From contig OX155967.1 of assembly GCA_944548615.1 (NCBI GenBank), forward strand, positions 5,429,281 through 5,493,280: a stretch of DNA of 64,000 nt, given 5' to 3'. The notes below the pieces were generated by a model, which ran no database searches, was not told the DNA's origin, and was given only the letters and a program-made list of their open reading frames with translations. Within the stretch, counting starts at the first letter, position 1. Each line of letters starts with the position of its first letter. The translations under genes were made by a program, and so were the position numbers. Origin of the DNA: Micropterix aruncella. Taxonomy: Eukaryota > Arthropoda > Insecta > Lepidoptera > Micropterigidae. This document shows positions 44,421-55,830 of this stretch, piece after piece.

Positions 44421-46129
44421 CTTCTTACTTGTCAATAACAATTTTTTTGTAATTATTTTAATATGTATATCAATTTAAAATAAATATCCTATAATTTGAC
44501 GAAGTTTAAAAATTCAGAGTTGATTACACGAAAAGTTATTCCTCAAAACGTAAAATTGGTGACATGGCTCTCTTTTCTTTCCTGATATTACCTGAATTAT
44601 ACTAATAGTATTTTTAAACATATTTAAACGTTTCGTAGTCACGACGCGACGGTCGCGTTATTTATATATCTGTCGACATCGTCTTTAATGTTCGTTGAAA
44701 ACGAAAGTTTGAGACAGTTAACAATAAGGTTAATATCAAAATGTCGATTTTATAAGGATGTCAATTTCAAAGCATTTAATTGGTAGCCTTATTATGTGAT
44801 GATTCATGTTACATGTGTGGTTTTTCTTATTATTTTAGCGGTTTCATCTAGTCAAGTAGAAGTACGATATCTGTCTATTATATAACATTCAACAATCGTA
44901 CTGTCATTAAACCTGTGAGTTATTTAATCAGTCAATTAAATAATTCACTTTTCCACTCACTCACAAATCCTTCTTTTCACATCAGCATGTTTGTTGACTG
45001 GAAGATATTGTTATGTAGCAGTAAGTCCGCCATTGTACCTCTTTAAATTGTGCAATAAAGAGATTTTTCATTTCATTTAAGTTCACTTTTATTTATATGT
45101 ATTCCAAAATTATAATGATTGTTCCATTAAATATGTTTGGAAATAGATTGTTAAACCCCATATTACGTTTTGGCAACTACAATATAATCAAAGCTTTACA
45201 CAGAGATAGACTTTATATTCTAGGGCACACCGGAATGACTGGGAATTTTCCACTTCGGAAAAAGTTAACACCATAAATCATGCCGGTGTGGCAATAGTGG
45301 CAATAGTGGCATTAATTATATAGGATATTAGATTGCCTAATGCCATAGTACGTTTTGGCAACCTTTCTCGTGGATATGCAGGTAGTACTGATGGCTGTGA
45401 CGGCCGAACTAATAGCAATTTATTTGGACTGATTGAATATAAAGACCCAATAATTTAACCAATCGTAACAATAATAACATTCAATAATTGGTGCCAGCTA
45501 TCGCACTTTTATATAGGCTAATTATATTACCGAAATTATATTACTTTTCGAAGAGTGGTGATAAATTGGCTGTTAAATAAATCTAGGAAAGACTGCGAGG
45601 CGTTATTAAAATCTCCTGAATGAACATATTTCTATTTATATATATGTATTGTGCAAATTTACGGCTATATTGTATTGTATTGTAGTAGGTACCTAAATTC
45701 TTAATTAACTTCTATATTATATAATAAAATGGCATTGCAAATTGTCATTTTCTTTGATAAATAGTTATCAAGGCACTTTTGCATATGTAAATATATACTC
45801 GTATTATCATAATAATATTTTTTCTATTTTTTATTTTTTAATTATCATATTATATGTATGTACTTCTTTATAATAATTTTTATTTATATATACTTTTAAT
45901 ATAAATTCATGTAAAGTTTATGCGATAATCGTATCTATGTATGTATTATATTAGATGTAAGAATATTTATTTATGAATATTTGAACAAAAATACCTTCTG
46001 TTTAATTTGGTATCTTCAAAATTTTTAAATTTTAGAATAAAGTAACTACCCCCATCCTTGTAATTATTAATTGTAAATACCATTGCAATATAAAGTTTTT
46101 AAAAAATATTAAAATAAAATGAAAACCTA
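44421..46129. other. AT-rich spacer; a LINE 3' end at 44985-45085
   Basis: 44985-45085 has GCAGTAAGTCCGCC, ATTGTGCAATAAAGAGA and a T-rich tail, a LINE-like 3' end. At 45330-45360 GATTGCCTAATGCCATAGT and ACGTTTTGGCAAC repeat the 16510 element. Otherwise nothing is recognisable. Confidence 0.45.
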
Positions 46130-46375
46130 AGAGCGGGTATATCATGTTCTTTCGGCAGGCAATATACGATTTCTGTTGGTACCACCTCGATACAGGTTAT
46201 TCCTAGTGAGGTGGTAAACCACAAACTATTATTTCTGAATCTCTTTCCGAGTTAGGTAAATTAAAAAAACTGTTTAATTAATTATGAAATATTAGGCTAA
46301 GAGAATGTTTTTGTAATTAAATGTATTTTTTATGGACTTAAATAAATAAAATAAAATAAAAAATATATATTAAAG
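46130..46375 (+). repeat. LINE 3' end (relative of 60070-60265)
   Basis: CGGCAGGCAATATACGA, CCACCTCGATACAGG and TTCCTAGTGAGGTGGTAAA parallel CCGGCAGATGAACGCAG, CACCTCAATACAGG and CTGCCTAGTGAGGTGATAAA at 60075-60135. It ends in (AATAA)-rich text. Confidence 0.6.
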
Positions 46376-46999
46376 ATAGAATGGTATCTATTATCTCGAT
46401 ATTGAAGTGCGTAATTATTACGCATTGAAACCTGTATACGAAATTAAAATTTGACATATTTATGTAAATAATATTAAAATAATAGGAGCTATGATTTAAA
46501 AATTTGGTTGTTCTAATAGTATTATTTTATTTCAAGATAGAATGCCGTAAAGGAGTGTTTAGGGCCCCATCTATAGTACACCGCTGTACTGTTATACTAC
46601 AACGCCACCATTTTAAACATAAAAAGATTAATCAATTTTTAGAATTATGAGTGCCATCTATCTATATGTTGCGTTTCTAGCTGTTAAAATTATAGCTGCC
46701 AAATCGTAGTACAGCGTCGTGCAATCTAATAAGCTTTATACTTAGTGATTACAACCCTTCAATACATTGCCCGTTTGCTGGAATACATCACTGCAGACTT
46801 ATTTTTAACTGGTAGAAGCTATGGAGCAAATCAGTTTCTGACAGCTGTTTCAACATTCTGTTTCAACACATTCACCGTTTTATTCTTTACAGCATATGTT
46901 TTATTTTTATAGTTAAATCTGTGCTCAGATGTACACGTTTTGATATAGTTGATGCTGTAAAGAAGACAACAACGGATGCGCTGAAAATCCTTACAGGAA
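46376..46999. repeat. Spacer with AAACGCAAC/TAGATGGCAC-type repeat
   Basis: 46560-46735, in reverse relative to 16510, contains GAGTGCCATCTATC, TGTTGCGTTTCTAGC and GCCAAATCGTAGTACAG. Confidence 0.5.
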
Positions 47000-48185
47000 T
47001 TGATGCGTATTCTTTCCCTTATTTATAACATCCTCAAGAATCCTACCGCTCCCTCCTACCTAACCGAAAATCACTTAGGAAGTCATGGTCTTTTACTCCA
47101 TTCCAGTCAGGATATATTGAGATGTCAACCACAACGGGCGAACCCGTCACCGCAGGACGTTTCAACGATTCATCGTTCTATCGACCGTGCAGTGAGCGTA
47201 GAAGACTTTGGACATTACAAATCCGACGTCTAGCTACGCCACAACCCGCAAGAAGCCAACGCCTTTACCGCGAGATAGCCAGTATGTTACCTGGCGGGCC
47301 GACACTCGCGCCCTTGCTTCCAATTGTGACCAGATTTCTCCGGTCTCTCGATTGGTTCCGAGTTCGAGGTCGCTTGCGCGGGCCTCTCCCTTACGAAGCG
47401 GTGAAACGGTGTGCACCGAATCTGCCGCGGACCAAGGCGTCCTGTGCCCGACTCTGAACCGGGATCGGATGGCCAATGGTCATTTCAAGAGCAGTCGCCG
47501 TGAGGTAGGCAACCACCCCCGCTCTATAGGAAACAATACAGTTTCCAGACTCCCCCGACTGTTAGTCGGAGAGCACAATCGATTGGCTAGCGCCGCTCGG
47601 TGCGCAGACCGTCCAGGAGCGCCAGAGGTTTGATTCCCAGGGGAGACTGGTTGACCCAGTGTCCTACCCAGGTTCGCACCCCACCTCATCATGGGCCCGT
47701 TAGCTTCCTTTAATTTTACTATCCAGTCAGGATAGTAAAATTGCGATTCCAACTCATAATTCTTCTTTTTTTACTTATTCCTTCATTGTTCATGCAGCTA
47801 GGCTATGGAACCAGCTCCCGCCAGACATCAGAAACGCACCAACGGTTTCTACCTTTCAAGTGTCTCTGAAAAAGCATTTCATGTCCCTAAATTCCTAGTT
47901 ATCCTAGGTCTCATCCCATCCTCTCCTATCCTTCGCTCCTTGCGAATTATTCCAAATCCATTTTTATTTAAAAAATGGCATTTTTGTTACTTGATTAATT
48001 TTTGTTATGTAACAAGTTTTTCTTCTTTTTTTGCTATTTTTTAATTTATCTCTTGGCACCTAAATTTTTACACTTCCACGAAGGTTGGCTGTAAGAGATT
48101 GTATTTTAGGCAATAAGTCCGCCTTTTGTATGTTTTTGTTTAATGGGCAATAAAGAATCTCTATCTATCTATCTATCTATCTATT
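47000..48185 (+). mobile_element. LINE relic interrupted by family A
   Basis: 47005-47114 encodes SLIYNILKNPTAPSYLTE and LGSHGLLLHSSQD. 47735-47890 continues in frame SKIAIPTHNSSFFTYSF, AARLWNQLPPDIRNAPT and FQVSLKKHF. Deleting the family A copy and one target duplication restores an uninterrupted frame. The 3' end has AGGTTGGCTGTAAGAG, GGCAATAAGTCCGCC, AATAAAGAATCTCT and an (ATCT)n tail at 48157-48185. Confidence 0.88.
47115..47721 (-). mobile_element. Repeat family A copy with 13-bp target duplication
   Basis: TCCAGTCAGGATA lies on both sides (47102-47114 and 47722-47734). It starts TATTGAGATGTCAACCAC like the copy at 52290 and is nearly identical to it, apart from a 72-bp deletion in the head (between CACCCCA and CCTCATC). 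A plus-strand 141-codon frame (47208-47633) is shared with 52383-52808. At the head end, TTAATTTTACTA is the inverted copy of the host text TAGTAAAATT just beyond. Confidence 0.92.
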
Positions 48186-48335
48186 TGCTAGAATGAGTGA
48201 CTTCTGAGAATCCAAACTGAAATTAAATTTCAATCACGATGGACATGGTCAAGAAAATTGAGGATTCTTGTTATACACGCTTTGAGGACCATTAGCTTTG
48301 CGTTAGAGTATGGAAATTGTTGATACATACAACTG
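48186..48335. other. No gene seen
   Basis: Short AT-rich spacer between the (ATCT)n tail and a candidate TTAA element. Confidence 0.4.
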
Positions 48336-49067
48336 TTAACCCCTCGAATGAGGGCGATGTAAATAACATATATGTCACAGTATACCGACCAGTAGCTTTA
48401 CTCTCGAGCTACAGGGCATTGCGGCAAGAGGGTCCGAGGAATGTGGGCAGAGGGGTACGTCCCGATGGACGCGAACGGTTAGCATTAAGCGCAGCTTAAG
48501 GCTGGCGACCTATTCGAGCGTTTGGCTATCTGCGTGGGCCGAGTAGCGGGACACCTGGCAACCATATCCGAGCCCTTACGACCGGTAACGTATTCGCTTT
48601 GATTTCAATTTTGTTCTAAGAGACGCTATTGTCTGGTATACTGTGTATATGTCAAGTTTTGTGAAAATTGGTTCAAAAGATTTTGTAGAAATTGATGGGA
48701 CATACAGTTGGTCCATGGTCCATAAAGTTGCAAAGTTACAACTTTTTTCAGAATTTGATTATTTTATTATTTAACTTCTACTAAAAAACGTACTCAAAGA
48801 AAAAAATCAAATTGAAAGTCGTCGTAAATATTTCATTTATTTATTTAAAACCACTAGACTTCGTTGGTCATTTGCGATATTTTTAAAAAATAATTACGAT
48901 ATATTTTTAACCAATAATATTTTTTTTTTGCTAATATTAAGATTCTCTAATATCTCAATAATATGTAAAAAATATAATTTATAAATTATTCGTATTCGAT
49001 AACTTAAAAATTGAGTTTTAAAAGTTATGGGACATATATGTATGTCCCATGGTCCTTAAAGGCTTAA
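48336..49067. mobile_element. Possible piggyBac-type element
   Basis: TTAACCCCTCGAATGAGG at the left and the reverse of the right end TTAAGCCTTTAAGGACCATG resemble TTAA-flanked inverted ends, with subterminal ACATATATGTCAC and ACATACATATATGTCCC. The interior has a GC-rich block (48370-48600) unlike the rest. The ends are imperfect, so this is tentative. Nothing coding is recognised. Confidence 0.35.
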
Positions 49068-49130
49068 AACGACTATATTACGATATTATTTTTAAAAATA
49101 TATGCTAGATTTGATCTGCGGTCAATATAA

Positions 49131-49297
49131 ATAGGTTAAAACGGATTTTCCGTGTGAAGTTTGTGGCACCCAAAGTTTCGGCGATGTTGTAATCGCAGTG
49201 TTTAGGGTAGACTATAGGTACTGGCTAACAGCGGTTGCAATATCGCTGTAAACGTCGGGTGTTACAAACTTCACGCGGTAAATTCGTTTTATCTTAT
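49131..49297. mobile_element. Short MITE of the ACCGCGTGAAATTTGTAGCAC family
   Basis: ATAGGTTAAAACGGATTTTCCG at the left pairs with AATTCGTTTTATCTTAT at the right, and GTGAAGTTTGTGGCACCC pairs with GGGTGTTACAAACTTCAC. The ends match those of 57930-58446. Confidence 0.75.
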
Positions 49298-49580
49298 AAT
49301 TAAAGTCAATCAACCACGATAGTCTTCAAATTCACGATCTGTGGTCCATTTAAATCAAAGAGACCATAGGCAAATTTCGCGTGCGAAATTATTCCCTCAG
49401 CAAAAATATCGCAAATAATGTCTTTTAGATTATTTTTATGAACGCGGAAAAAATAAATTATAAAATAGTTTAAAAAGTTGCCTTCAATTTCCATAGCCAA
49501 CGTACATATTTCACAAAGTATCAGTAAAAGTTTTGCCTGCGGAGTAATTATGGATGCAACCCCTCAATTAAACCGGGCTT
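49298..49580 (-). other. Unidentified frame, possible decayed exon (49306-49550, minus)
   Basis: The frame is open from about 49550 through 49306. It reads LLLILCEICTLAMEIEGNF, then a hydrophobic stretch, DIICDIFAEGIISHAKFAYG and LNGPQIVNLKTIV. Spaced cysteines and the CDxFAEGII block are faintly like a saposin-B domain of an acid sphingomyelinase-like protein, but this is a resemblance only. CCGCAG just upstream could be a 3' splice site. It is not repeated in the window. Confidence 0.25.
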
Positions 49581-49589
49581 TAAATGGGG

Positions 49590-49800
49590 GAACCTGATTT
49601 AGACGGACAAAAAAACATGTTTTTTTTAACATTAAGTTGAAATCTATTTATGAATCTTTTACCTCTGGATGCGCTGATAGTTGCAGATCGCTGTAAGTGT
49701 ATACAACTTACTACTGTTCTTTAAAAAAAACTTTAAACGCGTTTTTCTCAAAAACGTTTTTTTTTGTTCTGCGCCCGTGATTAAAAAAACTACTTAAGGC
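49590..49800 (+). repeat. Dispersed repeat (GAAATCTATTTATGAATC)
   Basis: Shares TTTTACCTCTGGATGCGC, GCTGATAGTT, AAACGCGTTTTTCTC and the trailing GATTAAAAAAACTAC with 21420-21590 and the reverse of 33320-33400. Confidence 0.6.
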
Positions 49801-50209
49801 GAAATGAGACCTCGAAATGGGCGTACACCCGAAAAAATAGGCGGAGTCAATTTTGTACGGTTTGACCAATAAAAATCCAGCGTTGACGAAGCGTCAAGCG
49901 CAGATTCCACGTCCGCTAGCGCCGGGAACCAGACGCATACTAAACGGTCAATCGCAGCGCTAGCACAGAATAACTATCTTTACGCAGTGGTGGTATAAAG
50001 GTGTTAATGCAAATCATATTTAGCGTAACTCTCAGAGCGCTCTCACGTTTTAATAATTTGTAATTAATTTAGGGCCTAAATAAAAAAATGTGGTTAAGTA
50101 CTGCCCTAGCGAATTAACCAGTCAATATAATGAAATTATAATAAAACACACTCACCGCTTACATTGTAGGAGTAAACGCGCCTGAAAGTTTTCGAAGTCA
50201 GTTTAAATC
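49801..50209. other. No gene seen
   Basis: 49840-50000 is GC-richer (GACGAAGCGTCAAGCGCAG, CGCTAGCGCCGGGAACC) and not repeated here. It could be regulatory, but there is no positive evidence. Confidence 0.3.
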
Positions 50210-50418
50210 CTTAATGTCCAAGGCAATGAGCAACTTTTTTGAGTCCAAATTTTAAATTGGTTCCTTATCGAGGGTTTCACTTAGAAACTTTTTTTAATAA
50301 GACACTATATGTGAGAACCTGTTATTGGCTATCATTTATTATTTAAGTTGTTATTTAATATTTTATATGGCTGTTGGTTTTCCTTAAAATAAATAAATAA
50401 ATAAATAAATAAATAAAT
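50210..50418 (+). repeat. LINE 3' end with (AAAT)n tail
   Basis: GGCTGTTGGTTTTCCTTAAAA-(TAAA)n is the same 3' end as the LINE at 8188-9110. The upstream 150 bp are diverged 3' UTR. Confidence 0.7.
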
Positions 50419-52065
50419 GCTTATATTTTTCAAAAAACTCACAAAACTAAAATTCCTCAGATACGGTCGTTCCTAGGTATCATGTCGCCTTCACTGAGCG
50501 ATTTTTTCAAAATAAAAATGAAAGTATATTAAATTCCCTTCAATATAAACCAAAAAAATAGAAAAAGATGTTTGATATATTTTTATTACTAGTTAAACCC
50601 AACATTTTGGGGCAAAATCTTTTTTTTTCATGCTTGAAAAATATAACAATATTTTTTATGTTATTTTGTTTAGTTTATATACAAAATACACACGTAAAAA
50701 TTAATAGCTTAGTTTACTTTTTTTGTTTTAGGCAAAATTACTCCCGCTATTACCGGCGAAAACAGATACCGCAATTTCTGCAGCGGTAGAAACTTTTGCG
50801 ATTCAATACCTCAAAAATAGTTTTTGTTACTATTGCAAAAAATATTTCCATTTTTCAAATGTTAATCAAACCGATATAATAGATTCATAATCAGATTTCA
50901 AGTTTAAAAAAATCATGAAAAACATGTTTTTTATGGCCTTCTAAACAAGGCTCCCCCCTGGTTTAAAAGGCCATAAAAGTTTCTTCTAAACCCTTCGAGT
51001 AGCGGCATAATTTCATGGCAGACCGCGGCAATTTATTGGAATTTCTTGCAATATCGCCGCGCTCGACAAAAAGTACTATAACTATGGAACTACTATAGAA
51101 ATCATAAAAATAATGACTGTGCATTAATTGCATTGAAATTTAGTATATAGAATATTGAAATCTCATTTTGTAAAACACTTAATAAATATGAGAAAATCGA
51201 AAAAGTGACAAAAACTCGGCATTTATAACTTGTACTTGTCTTACGGATAAATACGGAACTCTATTTAGAAATTCTAAATACTATCGTGATCTTTATTAGA
51301 TTATCTATCAAAGGTAATATTTAGTTTTGCATATTTACATACAAAAATATTTAGATATTATCTCATAAAACCAATAAAAATTTTGATGATTTCTTGAAAA
51401 AAAAAATGATGATGTTTGACAATAGAATTCTACCAGAAATATCCGCGAAACGACGCGTGAAATTATTGTATCGTTTGAGTTAGAAAATAATATTACTGTG
51501 CGCTCCGGGAGCAAGCCGTCAATATTGGTCGTTACGTAGTCAACGGTGTTCTGATATGCAACCAAATTTGGTCGTTACGTAGCCGAAGGGTAAAATCGCC
51601 TATTGTTCTATATCGGGTGTTCTAGTGATTTTCTACTAAAACCTGATTCATAGACTCTAATTGCAACATTGGATGGACGACATTTTAGTTATTATATATT
51701 TTCTAAATGTTACTAATTTTCTTCATTCAATCATTTTAATCGTAGTGAAATGAAAAATAACCTGAATTCAATTCAAGAAAATATTTAAGAAAGATTAGAC
51801 AAACTAAATAGTTTACTTATCCCAACTGTCTTGTTTGATTTGTAGCCCTTAAAACCATGTTATTACAACTAGGCCGAGAAAACTGTCGCATGATATATAG
51901 TTTTGTGGGTTATATATTGTTTATTTTAGTATTATTTTATAAACATTTACTATGAGTTACAACATAGTAAAATGAGATTAGTCGACGAGCTATTCAAATT
52001 GTTTGTGAATAAAGTTAAAATAGTCATGATGGTTGGCAGTCAGATAGGCTACTCTAAGAAAAAGA
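50419..52065. other. No gene seen
   Basis: AT-rich. A 73-codon hydrophobic frame (50568-50789) is not convincing. TTGGTCGTTACGTAG occurs twice (51526 and 51569). 50930-51065 is more GC-rich (CCGCGGCAATTTATTGGAATTT, CAATATCGCCGCGC). Confidence 0.35.
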
Positions 52066-52080
52066 AGTTGTTTCATTGTT

Positions 52081-53319
52081 GGGAGCTAATGGGCCATGAA
52101 GACCTATTTTTTCAGGGTCGGTCACACTCACGGGTCAACACCCATCCGGCGGCCTCCTCGCATGAAGCGAGAGCCCGGGTAGGACTCTGGCTTTAGGGCT
52201 AGTTTCCCCTAGGAGTCAATCTTCTGGCGCTCCTGGATGGTCTGCGCACCGTGCGGCGTAAGCCAATCGATTGTGTATTCTGACTAACATATTGAGATGT
52301 CAACCACAACGGGCGAACCCGTCACCGCAGGACGTTTTAACGATTCATCGTTCTATCGACCGTGCAGTGAGCGTAGAAGACTTTGGACATTACAAATCCG
52401 ACGTCTAGCTACGCCACAACCCGCAAGAAGCCAACGCCTTTACCGCGAGATAGCCAGTATGTTACCTGGCGGGCCGAAACTCGCGCCCTTGCTTCCAATT
52501 GTGACCAGATTTCTCCGGTCTCTCGATTGGTTCCGAGTTCGAGGTCGCTTGCGCTGTCCTCTCCCTTACGAAGCGGTGAAACGGTGTGCACCGAATCTAT
52601 CGCGGACCAAGGCGTCCTTTGCCCGACTCTGAACCGGGATCGGATGGCCAATGGTCATTTCAAGAGCAGTCGCCGTAAGGTAGGCAACCACCCCCGCTCT
52701 ATAGGAAACAATACAGTTCCCAGACTCCCCCGACTGTTAGTCGGAGAGCACAGTCGATTGGCTTGCGCCGCTCGGTGCGCAGACCGTCCAGGAGCGCCAG
52801 AGGTTTGATTCCCAGGGGAGACTGGTTGACCCAGTGTCCTACCCAGGTTCGCACCCCATGCGTGGAGGCCATCGGATGGGTGTTGACCCGTGAGTGTGAC
52901 CGACCCTGAACACATGGGTCATCGTGGCCACCTCATCATGGGCCCGTTAGCTCCCTAAACTGAGTAACAGTCGGGGAAGTTTGGAAGGTGTACTGTTTCC
53001 TATAGAGCGGCGGTGGTTGCTGGCCTTACGGCGACTGCTCTTGAAAAGACCATCGGCTACCCGATTCCGGATGAACAGCCGGGCAGACCAGTCGAGAGAC
53101 CGGAGTAAGGAGCGAAGTAAGGGCGTGAGTGTATGCTCGCTGGTATGCACATACCTGGCTATCTCGCGATGAGGCGTTGGCCTCTTACGGGCATGTGGCA
53201 GAGGTTGACGGTGGATTGTTTTATCCTAAGTCTTCTGCGCTCACTTCACGGGAGATAGAACGATTATTTCGTTAAAACTTCCTGAGGTGGCGGGTTCACC
53301 CGTTGTAGTTGACAACTCT
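52081..53319 (+). mobile_element. Family A copy hosting a second copy, with 15-bp target duplication
   Basis: AGTTGTTTCATTGTT lies at 52066-52080 and 53320-53334. The head, 52081-52289 (GGGAGCTAATGGGCC to GTATTCTGACTAACA), and the rest, 52960-53319 (GAGTAACAGTCGGGGAAG to GTTGTAGTTGACAACTCTAG), form one plus-strand copy. The part around 53090-53110 has a deletion. The duplication encloses both copies, so the composite inserted here as one piece or was nested afterwards. Confidence 0.92.
52290..52959 (-). mobile_element. Family A copy nested in the copy above
   Basis: It runs from TATTGAGATGTCAACCAC to GGGCCCGTTAGCTCCCTAAA, 670 bp, and is flanked by CTGACTAACA (52280-52289) and CTGAGTAACA (52960-52969). 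It is nearly identical to 47115-47721. It is in the opposite orientation to its host, exactly as copy c is in copy b at 39511-40181, and at the same host position. It contains the 141-codon plus-strand frame 52383-52808. Confidence 0.92.
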
Positions 53320-53334
53320 AGTTGTTTCATTGTT

Positions 53335-54169
53335 ATGTTTATAATATCCGGTGCAGGCAAAATACCCAGGGACAAGTCCAGTGACTCGCGAGGGCAATAC
53401 TTGCATTCTTACGAATGATTCTACTTTAAATTATGTATGGATAGGTAGACAAAAACCCAAGGTACTTCAGAATGTAAGTAATGACTTGAACTTGCGCTTG
53501 AGTGGGTTCTCAAGTAAGTTTTCATCAATGAGCAGGCCCACAGTATTGCTGTAGAGAAAAATAACGTTTTCGATTTTTTTTAATACTTGGTAATAAATCA
53601 CAGACACATATTAATAGTCTATTCTGCCATCGCCATTACTTTGTATTGATTATTGTTTGTTATACAATAATTATTATAAATTCGATGACATTGATGATTT
53701 TTTAACTGCCTTATTATATGCATTCTTTATTTGTTAGTCGGTTTTGCCATAACGCAGTGATATATGAAATAATTTTATCGAAAAATAGGTTTGTGGTTTC
53801 TTTTAAAACTGATGTTTCATCATGCTCATAACATTAACAAGAACAACAAGTACAACATTTTATAACAAGAAAAATAATTTCAAAAAGGTAAAAACACGAT
53901 CGCCGGTACAAAAAGTGAACTTTCGTATTTATTAATATTACAAACAATTTGTTCGCGCAGAAAATCAAAAAACGATATTCAATTTACGGATTCTCCGTTA
54001 CGGCCTTATTGAAGCGTGTACCATCTGTAAACATCCAATGCTTAAAGAAGATTGCGCATTCTCTGATAATCATGATGTCCATTATCAACTCAATCAGGCC
54101 TTTCATTTGATAATGAACACGATAATGATATCTTAATTTATTGACATGTTGACATTTGGACACTTATTT
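53335..54169. other. No gene seen
   Basis: AT-rich with a 67-codon unidentified frame (53351-53554, +) and no repeats shared with the rest of the window. Confidence 0.4.
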
Positions 54170-54362
54170 TTTCGATATTTGGAGAGTTTAGGTACCCTAT
54201 GGGCCTATGACACCTGGAATAGCATAACGACTCTAACGATACTACACAATTCTAAATCGCTTCAAGCGTTTAGAAGTTATAGTCGAATAAAGAAACGGAA
54301 AACATATATAGTACATGAACTCGGAACACATTACACTCGTTTTTGTTGGGCAGCCATGTAAT
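54170..54362 (+). repeat. Dispersed repeat (GAATAAAGAAACGGAAAAC)
   Basis: ATAGCATAACGACTCTAACG, TCTAAATCGCTTCAAGC, AGTCGAATAAAGAAACGG and ACACATTACACTCGTTTTTG match 54820-54970 and, in part, 15808-15880. Confidence 0.65.
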
Positions 54363-54407
54363 AAATAAAATACAGAAAACAATCTGGGTTTCATTATTAA
54401 CAGAAGA

Positions 54408-54520
54408 CTGTTTTTTTCCGAGTACAATTACGTAATTTTTAATTTTGTCTGTTTTCCGAGTACAATTACGTAATTTTATAATTTTGTCTGTTTTCCGAGT
54501 ACAATTACCTAATATCATAA
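54408..54520 (+). repeat. 38-bp tandem repeat, three units
   Basis: TTTCCGAGTACAATTACGTA starts at about 54415, 54453 and 54493. Between units lies ATTTTGTCTG. Confidence 0.85.
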
Positions 54521-54799
54521 TTAACAAAATGTTAGAATGGAATTAATTCATAAAATCCAAAAACAGTCATTAAAACATTGATAATATTTTGTGGAGTGTA
54601 ATAATGGAACATTTTTAATACTTTATTTTGCTAATTTAAAATTCCTAAAACTTCTATTCTTTACTACAGGTTTTATCACTGGCGGCCGCGAAGTAGAAGA
54701 ACGAAAAAACTTTGAAATGATGACTGTCATAACACAATCAACAGGCAACACGGCGAATTATGTCGAAGACCCTGCTCTCTCCTTCTATCAGAGCAGGGG

Positions 54800-54970
54800 T
54801 CGTCGGACGTACCCTATACCAATTGGGATGACATAGCGATTCTAAAACAACCACACATTTCTAAATCGGTTCAAGCATCCAGAAGTTATGGTGGAATAAA
54901 GAAACGGAAAATATACATACATGAACCTTAAACACATTACAGTCCTTTTTTGTGTGCAGTGGTGTAAAAA
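54800..54970 (+). repeat. Dispersed repeat, second copy of 54170-54362
   Basis: GATGACATAGCGATTCTAAA, ATTTCTAAATCGGTTCAAGC, GGTGGAATAAAGAAACGG and CACATTACAGTCCTTTTTTG. Confidence 0.65.
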
Positions 54971-55379
54971 TATTGAATAGTCCATTGTTAGGTAATTGTA
55001 ATTGAAGTATCCAGTTATGGTATCAAATCTTCGATAAAAATCTTATTTAAATCTTACTTCAATCTTATTTAAAATAAAGAGTTTTTTTTTTATTTTATTA
55101 TTATTTATGTGATTTTAACATTAGCAAAGTTATGCCTAATTTATAGGTGTACGATGTGATATCATGCCCAATGAGTAAAAGATATATATTTTAAAAATGT
55201 AATGTACATAATTAAGTTATTGTTTGGGAAATGAATACATTATTATACTGTATTCTATTCACGTTCATTCTAATGGTGGGGTTGTTTTGAAATTGTCTAT
55301 TCCTTGATGGCATCACTAGGTTTTATAAAATTCTGGCTGTAATGGCATGGTCTAATCTAAACTAACTTTATTACGTTTT
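54971..55379. other. No gene seen
   Basis: AT-rich. CTTATTTAAAATAAAGAGTTT at about 55066 is a possible LINE 3' end. Confidence 0.4.
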
Positions 55380-55830
55380 GACGTTCCCTTAAATCGACTA
55401 GATGCAATTGTCAATATCGATGACATTGCGCACAATATCCTGTCTAAATTAGGAGTGCCCGATTACTGGCTGGCATTGTCTATGGTTATCTCACAATTCC
55501 TACGCTTCCTTTCGCTTTCTGTTGTCTACGTCGCGTCGTCGGTCGCTCGCTGGCGGTCGACGGAAAGAGTGAAGCTGAGGTGAGTGAGCGGTAGGTAGGC
55601 GGCAGCGCGGCGGTTACGTAAGGTGTGCCGGCACACAAACCAGCACACCAGTACACCACCAACAGCCAACTGGGTCACTGGGTATCTGTGCGACTGCGCT
55701 ACTCACTTTACTATTCTCTCCCCACACACATCGTCACGCCGACAAGTACTGACACGACACTCTCACACAGGCGAAACGTCGTGCATAATAATTATGCACA
55801 AATTATTTATGTAATGTTTTTGTTTTAGGT
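55380..55830 (+). other. GC-rich island with a candidate 5' splice site
   Basis: From about 55490 to 55770 the sequence is GC-rich and free of the repeats catalogued here. GTGAAGCTGAG followed by GTGAGTGAGCGG at about 55580 is a textbook 5' splice site. TTTTTGTTTTAG at about 55820 is acceptor-like. This could be a promoter with a non-coding first exon on the plus strand. No coding exon can be attached. Confidence 0.25.

Noticed and set aside
52081..52959. Family A as a DNA transposon with 200-bp terminal inverted repeats
   Set aside because: At this locus the head appears at both ends in opposite orientation, but this is explained by one copy nested in another. Single copies (17320-17982, 47115-47721) have no terminal inverted repeats.
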